Below are positions 41,456-49,627 of a stretch of 64,000 bases of DNA, piece after piece. Position numbers and translations under genes: made by a program. Position 1 is the first letter of the stretch. Every line of letters begins with the position of its first letter. The notes under the pieces are model-generated. The model was not told the origin of the DNA and did no database searches. It was given only the letters and a program-made list of their open reading frames with translations. This stretch comes from Synechococcus sp. BO 8801 (GTDB lineage Bacteria > Cyanobacteriota > Cyanobacteriia > PCC-6307 > Cyanobiaceae), in NCBI RefSeq assembly GCF_002252675.1, contig NZ_NQKY01000005.1:1-64000 (forward strand), in the 5' to 3' direction.

Positions 41456-41565
41456 GGAGGAGAAGCCCCGGCGATCTCCTGGCCCACGAATGCTCCCCAC
41501 CTCTCTCCCCGCAGCCGCGGCGCGACCCCAAACCGCTGCCAGAGTGGGCGGGCTTACGGCATTCC

Positions 41566-43116
41566 ATGCCCCACCACGGCCCGCCCCTGGCCCCACCGAT
41601 CGACCTGGACCGCCTCCTGGAGGCCGGCCTGGGGCGCGATCCGAAGGCAGCGGCACTGCAGGATCTGGACCACAGCATCAGCTGGGCAGAGCTCGAGCGG
41701 CAGGCGGAGCAGCTGGCCCGGGCCTACCAGCGGCTGGGGCTGCGGCGGGGCGACCGGCTCGCCTCCCTGATCCCCAACCGGGTGGAGCTGGTCGTCCACT
41801 ACCTGGCGGGGCTGCGCAGCGGCCTGGTGCTCACCCCGCTCAACTACCGCTATGTGTCCCCGGAGATCGACCATGCGCTGACGGTGAGCGGCGCCGCGGC
41901 CCTGGTGTTCCACGGCGAACGGCTGGCCGATGTGCAGGCCAGTGCCGTGGCGGGCGGGCTGCCCCTTGGCTGCCATCGCATCGACGATCCCACCGGTTTC
42001 GAGCCCCTGCTGGCGGCGGCACCCGCTGGCGGCGAGGCCCCGCCCTGGCCCGACCTGGACGCGGACGATCCCTGCTTCCTCTTCTTCACCTCCGGCAGCA
42101 CCGGCCGGCCCAAGGGTGTGACCCACAGCAGGGCCAGCTTTGCCGCCGTGCTCACCTCCCTGATCCAGGCCGTCGAACTGCGGGCCGGCGAGGAGGTGCT
42201 GGCCGGCAGCTCCCTGGCCCACCTCGCCTCCTGTGGCCTTGTCCTGGCTGCCCTGGCCGCCGGCGCCTCCGCGGCGATCGCCAGCCGCATCGATGCGGCC
42301 ACCGTGGAAACCCTGCTGCGGCGCCATCGGCCCTCGGTGCTGCTGATGCTGCCCGCCGCCCTGTTCGAGCTGATGCGGGATGACCAGCTCCAGCCGCCCG
42401 ATCTGGGTTCGGTGCGCCTCTGCATCAGCGGCGGCGACAAGGTGCCCCATCAGCTGCAGGAGGAGTTCCGCCGGGCCGCCGGCTTCGGGATCGACGAATG
42501 CTTCGGCATGAGTGAGATCGGCTACGCCACCCTGGCGCCCCCGTCGGGCCCGAACCGGATCGGCTCCGTCGGCCGGCTCTGCCCGGGGTTCAGCGCCAGC
42601 CTGCGCGACGAAGACGGCACCGAGGTGGCCGCGGGCGAGCAGGGGCGCCTCTGGATCCATGCGCCCTCCCGGATGCTGGGCTACTGGGACAACCCCGAAG
42701 CCACCGCCGACACCATTCGGCAGGGCTGGCTGGACACCGGCGATGAGATGCGCATCGACGCCGACGGCTACTTCTGGTTCTGCGGCCGTCGCAAGCAGAT
42801 CATCGTCCACGACAGCTCCAACATCTGCCCCCAGGAGGTGGAGGAGGCGCTCTCGGAGCACCCCGCCGTGGATCTGGTGGGGGTGATCGGCATCCAGGAC
42901 CCTGTGCACGGCGAGAACGTGCGGGCTTACGTCACCCTTCGCCCCGATCAGCCCGCCCCCAGCGAAGCCGTACTGATCGCCTTTGCCCGGGCCCGCGTCG
43001 GCTACAAGGCGCCGGAGGAGATCCGCGTGCTGGAGCAGCTGCCGCTCACCCCCGTGGGCAAGACCGACCGGCTGGCCCTGCGGCAGCTGGCGGCGGAGGG
43101 GCTGCATGCCGGTTGA
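41566..43116 (+). CDS. AMP-dependent acyl-CoA synthetase/ligase
   Basis: ANL-superfamily enzyme, 516 residues from ATG 41566. It adenylates a carboxylate and transfers it to CoA. Motifs: P-loop FFTSGSTGRPKGVTHS, SSLAHLASCGLVLAALAAGA, ISGGDKVPHQLQEEF, the A5 motif FGMSEIGYATLAPP, YWDNPEATADTIRQGWLDTG with the ATP-binding Asp, RRKQIIVHDSSNICPQEVEE (hinge) and the C-terminal catalytic Lys in PLTPVGKTDRLALRQL. The substrate is unknown. It overlaps the next membrane protein gene by 11 bp. The unusual N-terminal part beyond MPHHGPPLAPP is a normal start for the family. Confidence 0.9.
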   Translation: MPHHGPPLAPPIDLDRLLEAGLGRDPKAAALQDLDHSISWAELERQAEQLARAYQRLGLRRGDRLASLIPNRVELVVHYLAGLRSGLVLTPLNYRYVSPEIDHALTVSGAAALVFHGERLADVQASAVAGGLPLGCHRIDDPTGFEPLLAAAPAGGEAPPWPDLDADDPCFLFFTSGSTGRPKGVTHSRASFAAVLTSLIQAVELRAGEEVLAGSSLAHLASCGLVLAALAAGASAAIASRIDAATVETLLRRHRPSVLLMLPAALFELMRDDQLQPPDLGSVRLCISGGDKVPHQLQEEFRRAAGFGIDECFGMSEIGYATLAPPSGPNRIGSVGRLCPGFSASLRDEDGTEVAAGEQGRLWIHAPSRMLGYWDNPEATADTIRQGWLDTGDEMRIDADGYFWFCGRRKQIIVHDSSNICPQEVEEALSEHPAVDLVGVIGIQDPVHGENVRAYVTLRPDQPAPSEAVLIAFARARVGYKAPEEIRVLEQLPLTPVGKTDRLALRQLAAEGLHAG

Positions 43117-44413
43117 GGCCTCCCTGCTCGACTGGATCGGCAACCGCGGGCGCCGCTGCAGCGTCGGCGAGGCGACCGCAGGCACCGGCCTGTCCCTGCA
43201 GGAGGTGGAGCCGGGGCTGCTGGCCCTGGTGGCCGAAGTGTCCGGTCGCCTGCAGGTGGCCGAGGACGGCACCCTGCTGTTCGTCTTCCCCCCCGCGCTG
43301 CGGATGCGGCTGCTGGCCCTCAGCGGCCGCCGGCGGCTGCAGGCCCGGCTGCAGGCGGCCCTGCGCCTGGCCGCCCGCCTGATCCGGCTCAGCTTCGGCC
43401 TGGTGCTGCTGCTGGTCACCACCCTGGTGGTGCTGATCCTGCTGGTGCTGCTGATCGTGCGGCTGTTCAGCAGCGACGACGGCGACGATGCCGGCCTGGC
43501 GTTGCTGCAGGGGCTGGCCCAGGTGCCCCTCTCGATCCTGGATCTGCTTGCCTCCGGCATCCGGGCCCCGGCGCGCGGGGGCTCCGCCTCCGTCACGCCC
43601 CAGCAGCTGTGGAGCCTGCTCTGGGACCTGCCCGGCGAGGGCGCCGATCCAGCCGCCCTGGGCTTCCTCAGCGCCGTGTTCTCGATCCTGTTCGGCGATG
43701 GCGATCCCAATGCCCGCTTCGAGCCGCAGCGCTGGCGCCGCATCGGCGCCTTCCTGCGCAAGCGCGGTGGCGTGGTGATCGCCGAGGACCTCGCCCCGCT
43801 GCTCGATCTGCCCGACTGCCCCTCCGATCCCGACCGCCGCCGTGACCTCGCCGATGCCGCCATGCTGCCGGTGCTGCTGCGCTTCGATGGCCGCCCCGAG
43901 GTGAGTGAGGACGGGGACCTGGTCTATGGCTTCCCCTCCCTGCCCGCCCGCGCTTCCCGCGTTGATGGGCCGGTGCCGCCGCTGCGCGAACGGGCCTTTC
44001 GCTTCAGTCGGGCGGGACGCGGGCAACGGGTCGCCTATGGCCTCATCGTCGGGGCCCTGCTGGTGCTCGCGCCGTGGCTGCTGGCGATCACGCCCGCCTG
44101 GCTGCCCTCCGTGGCTTGGCTGGCCCGATTCGCCATCGGCTACGCCCTGTTGCTGCTGCTCCTGCCCCTGGCCCGCCTGCCGCTGCAGCACTGGCGCAAC
44201 CGTGCCATCGCCGCCCGCAATCGGCGCCGCCAGGCCTGGGCCGAGGCGGCCCGCCACGCCGATCCCCAGCTGAAGCGCCGCCGTGCCGTCGCCCGCCGAC
44301 TGGGCGCCACCGAGGCTGGCCGGCCGGCGCCGCGGGTCGTGTACGACAGCGGCCGCGATCTGCTGGAGCAGTCCATCGACGACCTGGACGCTGGGCCCCG
44401 GCCGATCGCCTGA
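43106..44413 (+). CDS. conserved hypothetical membrane protein
   Basis: 435 residues from ATG 43106. The N-terminal 75 residues look like a winged-helix-type module (WIGNRGRRCSVGEATAGTGL, LLFVFPPALRMRLLAL). A hydrophobic segment VLLLVTTLVVLILLVLLIVR follows near residue 100, and a central soluble part has a second winged-helix-like stretch (RIGAFLRKRGGVVIAEDLAP, LPVLLRFDGRPEVSEDGDLV). Two or three helices close it (GLIVGALLVLAPWLLAITPAWL, FAIGYALLLLLLPLARLPL), and the C-terminus is Arg-rich. I recognise it as a cyanobacterial protein of unknown function, often with no assigned role. It is coupled with the acyl-CoA ligase gene by an 11-bp overlap. Confidence 0.65.
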   Translation: MPVEASLLDWIGNRGRRCSVGEATAGTGLSLQEVEPGLLALVAEVSGRLQVAEDGTLLFVFPPALRMRLLALSGRRRLQARLQAALRLAARLIRLSFGLVLLLVTTLVVLILLVLLIVRLFSSDDGDDAGLALLQGLAQVPLSILDLLASGIRAPARGGSASVTPQQLWSLLWDLPGEGADPAALGFLSAVFSILFGDGDPNARFEPQRWRRIGAFLRKRGGVVIAEDLAPLLDLPDCPSDPDRRRDLADAAMLPVLLRFDGRPEVSEDGDLVYGFPSLPARASRVDGPVPPLRERAFRFSRAGRGQRVAYGLIVGALLVLAPWLLAITPAWLPSVAWLARFAIGYALLLLLLPLARLPLQHWRNRAIAARNRRRQAWAEAARHADPQLKRRRAVARRLGATEAGRPAPRVVYDSGRDLLEQSIDDLDAGPRPIA

Positions 44414-44447
44414 GACAATCCACGCTCGCCTGTGCCCAGCCAAAGAC

Positions 44448-44972
44448 ATGTCCGTTCTCGGCAGAGAGGCGATCCTGCAGGCGATCGAAGCGGGCGCGAT
44501 CGGGGTCACGCCCTTCGTTCCCGAGCGGCTGGGCCCCGCCTCGCTCGACCTCACCCTCGCCCCCACCTTTCGCGTGTTCCGCAAGGTGCACGAGGTGATC
44601 GAGGTGCGTGAGCACACCGACTACCGGACGCTCACCGAGAAGATCGTGGTGCCCCACGGCGAGCACATCCTGATCATGCCGGGCGAGACGGTGCTCGGCA
44701 TCACCCAGGAGCGGCTGCGCCTGGGCCCCGGCCTCTGCGGCTGGCTGGAGGGCCGCAGCCGTTTCGCGCGACTGGGCCTGATGGTGCACATCAGCGCCCC
44801 CTTCATGGGGCCGGGGATCGACAGCCAGCAGGTGCTGGAGATGAGCAACTTCGGTCCCGCTCCGCTCGCCGTGCATCCAGGCACCGCGATCTGCCAGTTC
44901 GTGTTCCAGAAGCTGCAGGGCATCGAGAGCTACGCCGGCCGCTTCGCCGGCCAGACGGAGGATTCCTTCTGA
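44448..44972 (+). CDS. dcd: dCTP deaminase
   Basis: 174 residues from ATG 44448. Homotrimeric enzyme that deaminates dCTP to dUTP for dTTP synthesis. It has the dUTPase-like fold: SLDLTLAPTFRVF, the substrate loop LCGWLEGRSRFARLGLMVHI (Ser/Arg), the conserved Glu in QQVLEMSNFGPAPLAVHPG, and GTAICQFVFQKLQG. The C-terminus RFAGQTEDSF is short, as in dCTP deaminase/dUTPase-type members. A 34-bp gap from the membrane protein gene allows co-transcription. Whether it also hydrolyses dUTP is not clear. Confidence 0.85.
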   Translation: MSVLGREAILQAIEAGAIGVTPFVPERLGPASLDLTLAPTFRVFRKVHEVIEVREHTDYRTLTEKIVVPHGEHILIMPGETVLGITQERLRLGPGLCGWLEGRSRFARLGLMVHISAPFMGPGIDSQQVLEMSNFGPAPLAVHPGTAICQFVFQKLQGIESYAGRFAGQTEDSF

Positions 44973-44993
44973 GCCTCCCCGGTTCGTGAGGCT
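44972..44993. terminator. hairpin after dcd
   Basis: AGCCTC (44972-44977) and GAGGCT (44988-44993) form a 6-bp stem with a 10-nt loop at the dcd stop. It lies between convergent genes. No T run. Confidence 0.4.
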
Positions 44994-45005
44994 GGCAGGC
45001 GGGCC

Positions 45006-46040
45006 TCACCCCAGGTCGTTGATCAGCACGATGCGGTAGCGGGCTTTGCCGGCGCGGAGGTGATCCAGGGCTTCATTCGCCTTGGACATGGGAAAGAACT
45101 CCGTGGTGGGTGCGATGCCGTGGCGACAGCTGAAATGCAGCATCTTGTCGGTGGTGGATGGGCTCCCCAGGGGTGAACCGGAGAGGCTTTTCTGCCCGAG
45201 AATCATCGGGAAAGCGGCCAGGGCGATCGGTTCAAGGACGGCCCCCACGGTGTGCAGCCGGCCCTTGGGTTTGAGGGCGGCGATGTAGGTGTTCCAGTCG
45301 AGGTTGGCGTTGGTGGTGTTGAGGATGAAGTCGAAGCTGCTCGCCGCCCCTGCCAGTTCTTCGGCGTTGCGGGTGTTCAAGGTGCGATGGGCGCCCAGCT
45401 GGAGCGCTTCCTCCCGTTTCGAGTCGCTGGTGGTGAAGGCGGTGACGTTGCATCCCCAGGCCCGCAGAAACTTCAGGGCCATGTGACCCAGACCGCCGAT
45501 CCCGATCACCGCCACGCTGTCGGTGGGTTGGATGCCGAGCTCAACGATCGGGTTGAAGACGGTGATCCCACCGCAGAGCAGGGGCCCGGCCTTCTCGGTG
45601 TCCAGCCCTTCCGGCAAGGGAGCCACCCAGGTCCACTGGGCCCGCACCCGCGTGGCGAAGCCACCGTGACGCCCGACGATGGTGGCCTCGGCTTTGAGGC
45701 AGAGGTTCTGGTTGCCGGAAAGGCATTGATCGCAGGCACCGCAACTGCCGGAAAACCAGCCCAGCCCAACCCGATCGCCGATGCTCAGGCGCTTGGTGTG
45801 CTCCCCGAGGGCGACCACCCGGCCGATCACTTCGTGGCCGGGAACAAACGGATAGGCGGTCATGCCCCACGCGTTGTCGAGCATCGAGAGATCGCTGTGG
45901 CAGATGCCGCAGCTCTCGACGGCGATCTCCACCTCTTCGCTGCCCAGCGGGCCCGGGGTGTAGGCAAACGGTTGGAGCGGTTGCCCGGCACCGGGGGCAG
46001 CAAGGGCCTGGATCGCTGCGGTCATGGGATCGGCGGGCAT
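45006..46040 (-). CDS. zinc-dependent alcohol dehydrogenase (YahK/cinnamyl-type)
   Basis: 344 residues. Medium-chain dehydrogenase with NADP(H)-linked aldehyde reduction as the usual activity. Catalytic zinc: CGICHSDLSM (Cys) and GHEVIGRV (His-Glu). Structural zinc: GSCGACDQCLSGNQNLC (four Cys). Rossmann fold: VAVIGIGGLGHMALKFLRAW with the GxGGxG motif, then FTTSDSKREEAL (Ser after the second strand favours NADP). Minus strand, convergent with dcd. Start ATG 46040 (ATG 46025 is an alternative). Confidence 0.9.
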   Translation of the reverse strand: MPADPMTAAIQALAAPGAGQPLQPFAYTPGPLGSEEVEIAVESCGICHSDLSMLDNAWGMTAYPFVPGHEVIGRVVALGEHTKRLSIGDRVGLGWFSGSCGACDQCLSGNQNLCLKAEATIVGRHGGFATRVRAQWTWVAPLPEGLDTEKAGPLLCGGITVFNPIVELGIQPTDSVAVIGIGGLGHMALKFLRAWGCNVTAFTTSDSKREEALQLGAHRTLNTRNAEELAGAASSFDFILNTTNANLDWNTYIAALKPKGRLHTVGAVLEPIALAAFPMILGQKSLSGSPLGSPSTTDKMLHFSCRHGIAPTTEFFPMSKANEALDHLRAGKARYRIVLINDLG

Positions 46041-46123
46041 GGAAACCTGGGAAGCGAGCCTAGGCAGAGCGGTCCATCCCTGTCCGCCTCAACCTTGACG
46101 TGACCCCCATCCAGCCCGTCGCC

Positions 46124-46399
46124 TCAGAAAATCCCCAGCGTCTTCTTCTTGCAGTAGCCCGCCCCGATGTTCATCCAGCCCGAGAGACAGGGCTTGCCGT
46201 TGGTGGGCCGCACCTCGTAGTAGATCGGTGAATTGCAGTGCTGCTTGAGGTCGTTCACATATCCCAGCGGGCATTCGTTGTAGCCCGGCAGCTTGGGAAT
46301 CCGCTTCTGGGCCAGTGCCGGGCCCGGAGTGAGCAGAGGAGCGCTCAGCAGCGGCAGGACCATGAGCCCGGCGGCCAGGGCGAGGGGTGGTTTCGGCAT
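46124..46399 (-). CDS. small secreted protein
   Basis: 91 residues from ATG 46399, supported by GAGGAG 7 bp upstream. A signal peptide (PLALAAGLMVLPLLSAPLLT, cleavage near ALAQ) and four Cys in the mature part (YNECPLGY, KQHCNSP, GKPCLSG, AGYCKKK), probably forming two disulfides. I do not recognise the family. It is a small periplasmic or secreted protein. Confidence 0.65.
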   Translation of the reverse strand: MPKPPLALAAGLMVLPLLSAPLLTPGPALAQKRIPKLPGYNECPLGYVNDLKQHCNSPIYYEVRPTNGKPCLSGWMNIGAGYCKKKTLGIF

Positions 46400-46425
46400 C
46401 GTTCTGCTCCTCACATCTTCAGACC

Positions 46426-47031
46426 CTAGGAACCGCTGGCCGGCGGCGCCTTCGTGACGACGGGCTCATAGCCGAGGGGGAGAAGGTTCCAGTCGCCGTT
46501 GAAGACGTGCACCCGCCGGGTGGCCTTGCCTCCGGCTTCGAATGGCAGGCCGGCATGGGCCCAGGCCAGGGCGCTGCCGGCCAGATTGCGCACCGCGAAG
46601 CCCCGGCCCCTGAGCTCCCGGGTGTAGAGGCCGCTGCGCAGGCCGATCGTGCAGTAGGGAACCACCAGCCAGGAGCGGTAGCGGGCGCTGTCGCGCTCGA
46701 AGTCCTCCTTGGTGATCGCGCCCGGCAGCATCGAGACGCGCCGTTCGTGGGGCTCGCGCACATCGACCAGCACCGCCGGACGGTCCTTGGGCCGCGCCAG
46801 CCACTCGGCCACGGAGATCTCCGGCTGGCCGGGAAACAGCAGCCGCTTCATGCCCCCGTAGCGGCGCCCCACCTCGGCCGCCAGCACGCTGTCGGCGGTG
46901 CCGAGGGCCGGCCCACCGCGGCCCACGCCGAGCCCATGCAGCGCCAGCCCGATGGCGACGGCGGCCGTGGCGGCGACGCTGGCGGCGACGACGACCACGC
47001 GCCCCCGCCGGCGCCGGCCCGGGGCCGTCAT
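46426..47031 (-). CDS. membrane-anchored rhodanese-domain protein
   Basis: About 201 residues from ATG 47031. The N-terminus RRRRGRVVVVAASVAATAAV is an anchor or signal. The rhodanese domain has VLVDVREPHERRVSMLPGAI (the first CH2 motif), then VVPYCTIGLRSGLYTRELRG with the active-site Cys in a CTIGLRSG loop, and LAGSALAWAHAGLPFEA. Loop length fits a sulfurtransferase-type rhodanese. Likely periplasmic. Sulfur or selenium donor and acceptor unknown. Its start lies 150 bp upstream of the divergent GH57 gene. Confidence 0.75.
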   Translation of the reverse strand: MTAPGRRRRGRVVVVAASVAATAAVAIGLALHGLGVGRGGPALGTADSVLAAEVGRRYGGMKRLLFPGQPEISVAEWLARPKDRPAVLVDVREPHERRVSMLPGAITKEDFERDSARYRSWLVVPYCTIGLRSGLYTRELRGRGFAVRNLAGSALAWAHAGLPFEAGGKATRRVHVFNGDWNLLPLGYEPVVTKAPPASGS

Positions 47032-47183
47032 CGCAAGGGGATCTCCTGGCACCGGCCGTTCCATGGCCCCAGCCTGGCGCGGGGGCGGCCATGGCGGCAG
47101 CGTCTCCATGTCGTGTCGTTTCGCCCCTGGCCCCCAGACTGACTGTCACGACCTGCCCAGCGCGCGGGCACCCCAGCAACGCC

Positions 47184-48665
47184 ATGCCCACCCCCTCCCT
47201 GCCGCCGATCGCCGGCCGCGAAGCCGAGATCCTGGCCCTGGTGCAGCAGAGCGGGCCCGTGGCGCTGCCCCGCACCAACCTGCAGCTCGAGGCGATCACC
47301 TCGGCCTTCGCCTGTGCGCTGCACATGCACCAGCCCACGATCCCCGCCGGGGCGGACGGGGCGCTGATCTCGCACCTGCAGTACATGCTCGAGCACCCGG
47401 GCGAGGGCGACAACCACAACGCCGAACCCTTCGCCCACTGCTATCGGCGCCTGGCCGAGCTGATCCCCCAGCTGATCGCCGAGGGCGCGAACCCGCGGAT
47501 CATGCTCGATTACTCCGGCAATCTGCTCTGGGGTTTCCAGCAGATGGGCCGCGACGACATTCTCGAAGCGCTCAGGTTCCTGGCCTGTGATCCCGCCGTC
47601 GTGCCCCATGTGGAGTGGCTCGGCACCTTCTGGAGCCATGCCGTCGCCCCCTCCACGCCGATCCCCGATCTGAAGCTGCAGATCCTGGCCTGGCAGCACC
47701 ACTTCGCTGCCCTCTTCGGCGCCGAGGCCCTGCAGCGGGTGAAGGGCTTCTCGCCCCCGGAGATGCACCTGCCCAACCACCCCGACACCCTCTACGCCTT
47801 CGTGAGCGCCCTGCGGGACTGCGGCTACCGCTGGTTGCTGGTGCAGGAGCACAGCGTCGAGAATCCCGACGGCAGCGGCCTCAGCCGGGAACAGACACTC
47901 GTGCCGAATCGGCTGGTGGCCCGCAGCTCCAGCGGCGAGGAGGTGTCGATCACGGCGCTGATCAAGACCCAGGGCTCCGACACCAAGCTGGTGGGCCAGA
48001 TGCAGCCCTGCTACGAGGCCCTGGGGCTGGGGCGGGTCCCCCTGGGCGACACGTCGGTGCCGGCGTTGGTGGCCCAGATCGCCGATGGCGAGAACGGCGG
48101 CGTGATGATGAACGAGTTCCCCCCCGCCTTCCTCCAGGCCCACCGGCGCCTCGCGGCCCAGGACGGCGGCGACGCCGGCACGGTGGCGATCAACGGCAGC
48201 GAATACCTCGAACTGCTCGAGGCCGCCGGGGTGGGCGAGGCGGCCTTCCCGGTGATCCAGGCGGTGGGGCAGCAGCGGCTGTGGCAGCGCGTCGGCGCCG
48301 CCCCCACCCCCCAGGCCGTGGAGACGGCTATCGCCGAACTGGCCGCCAGCGACTCCTCCTTCTCGATGGCCGGCGCCTCCTGGACCAACGACCTCAGCTG
48401 GGTGGAGGGCTACGCCAACGTGCTGGAGCCCATGAACCAGCTCAGCGCCCGCTTCCACCAGGTGTTCGATCCCCTGGTGGCCGAGGATCCCGCCGTGACC
48501 CGGAGCGCGCCCTACCAGGAGGCCCTGCTCCACCTGCTCCTGCTGGAAACCAGCTGCTTCCGCTACTGGGGCCAGGGCACCTGGACCGACTACGCCCGCG
48601 AGATCCACCGGCGCGGGGATGCGGCGATCGCCAGGGGCGCCTCAGCCCTAGTCTCCGTCGGCTGA
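47184..48665 (+). CDS. glycoside hydrolase family 57-like protein
   Basis: 493 residues from ATG 47184. FACALHMHQPTIPAG opens the family-57 barrel (HxHQP motif), followed by LMLDYSGNLLWGFQQ... and HVEWLGTFWSHAVAP, then ILAWQHHFAALFG and GFSPPEMHLPNHPDTLYAFV (the Glu of PPEMHL fits the nucleophile position). Motif-rich regions WTNDLSWVEGYANVL and ETSCFRYWGQGTW complete it. GH57 enzymes are amylases, amylopullulanases or branching enzymes; which is not clear. The 3' end overlaps the GAF protein gene by 18 bp, convergent. Confidence 0.8.
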   Translation: MPTPSLPPIAGREAEILALVQQSGPVALPRTNLQLEAITSAFACALHMHQPTIPAGADGALISHLQYMLEHPGEGDNHNAEPFAHCYRRLAELIPQLIAEGANPRIMLDYSGNLLWGFQQMGRDDILEALRFLACDPAVVPHVEWLGTFWSHAVAPSTPIPDLKLQILAWQHHFAALFGAEALQRVKGFSPPEMHLPNHPDTLYAFVSALRDCGYRWLLVQEHSVENPDGSGLSREQTLVPNRLVARSSSGEEVSITALIKTQGSDTKLVGQMQPCYEALGLGRVPLGDTSVPALVAQIADGENGGVMMNEFPPAFLQAHRRLAAQDGGDAGTVAINGSEYLELLEAAGVGEAAFPVIQAVGQQRLWQRVGAAPTPQAVETAIAELAASDSSFSMAGASWTNDLSWVEGYANVLEPMNQLSARFHQVFDPLVAEDPAVTRSAPYQEALLHLLLLETSCFRYWGQGTWTDYAREIHRRGDAAIARGASALVSVG

Positions 48666-49367
48666 AGCCCCTTCCGGGAGCGGAGCCACTTCGGGGAAGT
48701 ACCTGGCCATGCAGGCATTGCAGACGCCGTGGGAGAACTCGACGTTGTCGTGGCTCTTGATGAAGGACTCCACGGTCTGCCAGTAGCCCTGGTCGTTGCG
48801 GATGCCCTTGCAGTAGGAGCAGATCGGGATCAGGGTTTCCATCACCTCGATGCGCTCCAGGGCGGCGGCCAGCTGGTCGGAGATCCGCTTCAGCTCCAGC
48901 TGCAGCACCACCTGGTGGGCCAGGGTCTCGAGGGCGCGGATCTGCAGGTCGCTGAGCTCACGGGGCCGTTGATCGATGACGCAGAGCGTGCCGATCTTGG
49001 CCCCGCCCGGTGTGCACAGGGGCACCCCCAGGTAGAAGACGATGTTGGGTTCGCTGCACACCAGCGGATTTTCCCGGAAGCGTTCGTCCCGGCGGGCATC
49101 CTTCACCACGAGGGTCTGGTCGCCGAGAATCGCGTGGGCGCAGAAGGACACATCCCGGCTGGTTTCGTTCACCGCCAGGCCCACCTTGGATTTGAACCAC
49201 TGACGATCGGCATCCACCAGGCTGATCAGGGCGATCGGCACATCACACAACTGGGCAGCCAGGAAGGTGATGTCGTCGTACGACTGCTCGCTCGCCGTAT
49301 CGAGGATGCGGTAATCGTTCAAGGCCTCCAGTCGGGCCGCCTCGCGGGGTGCCACGTTCGCGCGCAT
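48648..49367 (-). CDS. GAF-domain sensor protein with Cys-rich C-terminus
   Basis: 239 residues from ATG 49367. The GAF domain (about 20-165) has DTASEQSYDDITFLAAQLCD, PIALISLVDADRQWFKSKVG, SRDVSFCAHAILG, DERFRENPLV and PLCTPGGAKIGTLCVIDQRP. A helix follows, then CSYCKGIRNDQGYWQTVESF and HGVCNACMARYFPE, a CxxC-like pair of motifs recurrent after GAF domains and possibly binding metal. No output domain is present, so it may act as a binding partner. It may be linked with the neighbouring hybrid histidine kinase. Confidence 0.8.
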   Translation of the reverse strand: MRANVAPREAARLEALNDYRILDTASEQSYDDITFLAAQLCDVPIALISLVDADRQWFKSKVGLAVNETSRDVSFCAHAILGDQTLVVKDARRDERFRENPLVCSEPNIVFYLGVPLCTPGGAKIGTLCVIDQRPRELSDLQIRALETLAHQVVLQLELKRISDQLAAALERIEVMETLIPICSYCKGIRNDQGYWQTVESFIKSHDNVEFSHGVCNACMARYFPEVAPLPEGASADGD

Positions 49368-49627
49368 GGGGAGCCCCTTCCTCTGAGTAAACGTAGGCAA
49401 GGCCTTTCGGGGGCCCCACCGCGGTTCACATCTCCTCACCCCCTTCGCCCCTGGGCGCCGGGCTGCAGGCGAACGGGGGTGCCGACCGGGTAGACCAGGA
49501 TTGTGCCGTGCGCTGAGGACTCCTGGCTGGTCCGTTCTCCCGTCTGTTCGGCCGCTTTACGTGGTCTGAACGCCTCAGCGGCGATCCCGCCCCCGGATGG
49601 AGCCGCCAGCGGATTCGCGGCGAGAGC

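Noticed and set aside
28000-41500. CRISPR array or integron
   Set aside because: The repeats are few, unequal in length and are decayed gene fragments; there is no regular repeat-spacer pattern, no cas gene, no integrase and no attC-like hairpin series.
28000-41500. Transposon or prophage as carrier of the accessory region
   Set aside because: No transposase, terminal inverted repeats, phage structural gene or tRNA-end duplication was found. The nearest tRNA is 28 kb away.
41554-43863. Long minus-strand open frame opposite the acyl-CoA ligase gene
   Set aside because: Antisense shadow of two good genes; no recognisable motif.
44448-44972. dUTPase instead of dCTP deaminase
   Set aside because: The LEGRSRFARLGLMVHI loop and the downstream Glu fit the deaminase branch better, although a bifunctional enzyme cannot be excluded.
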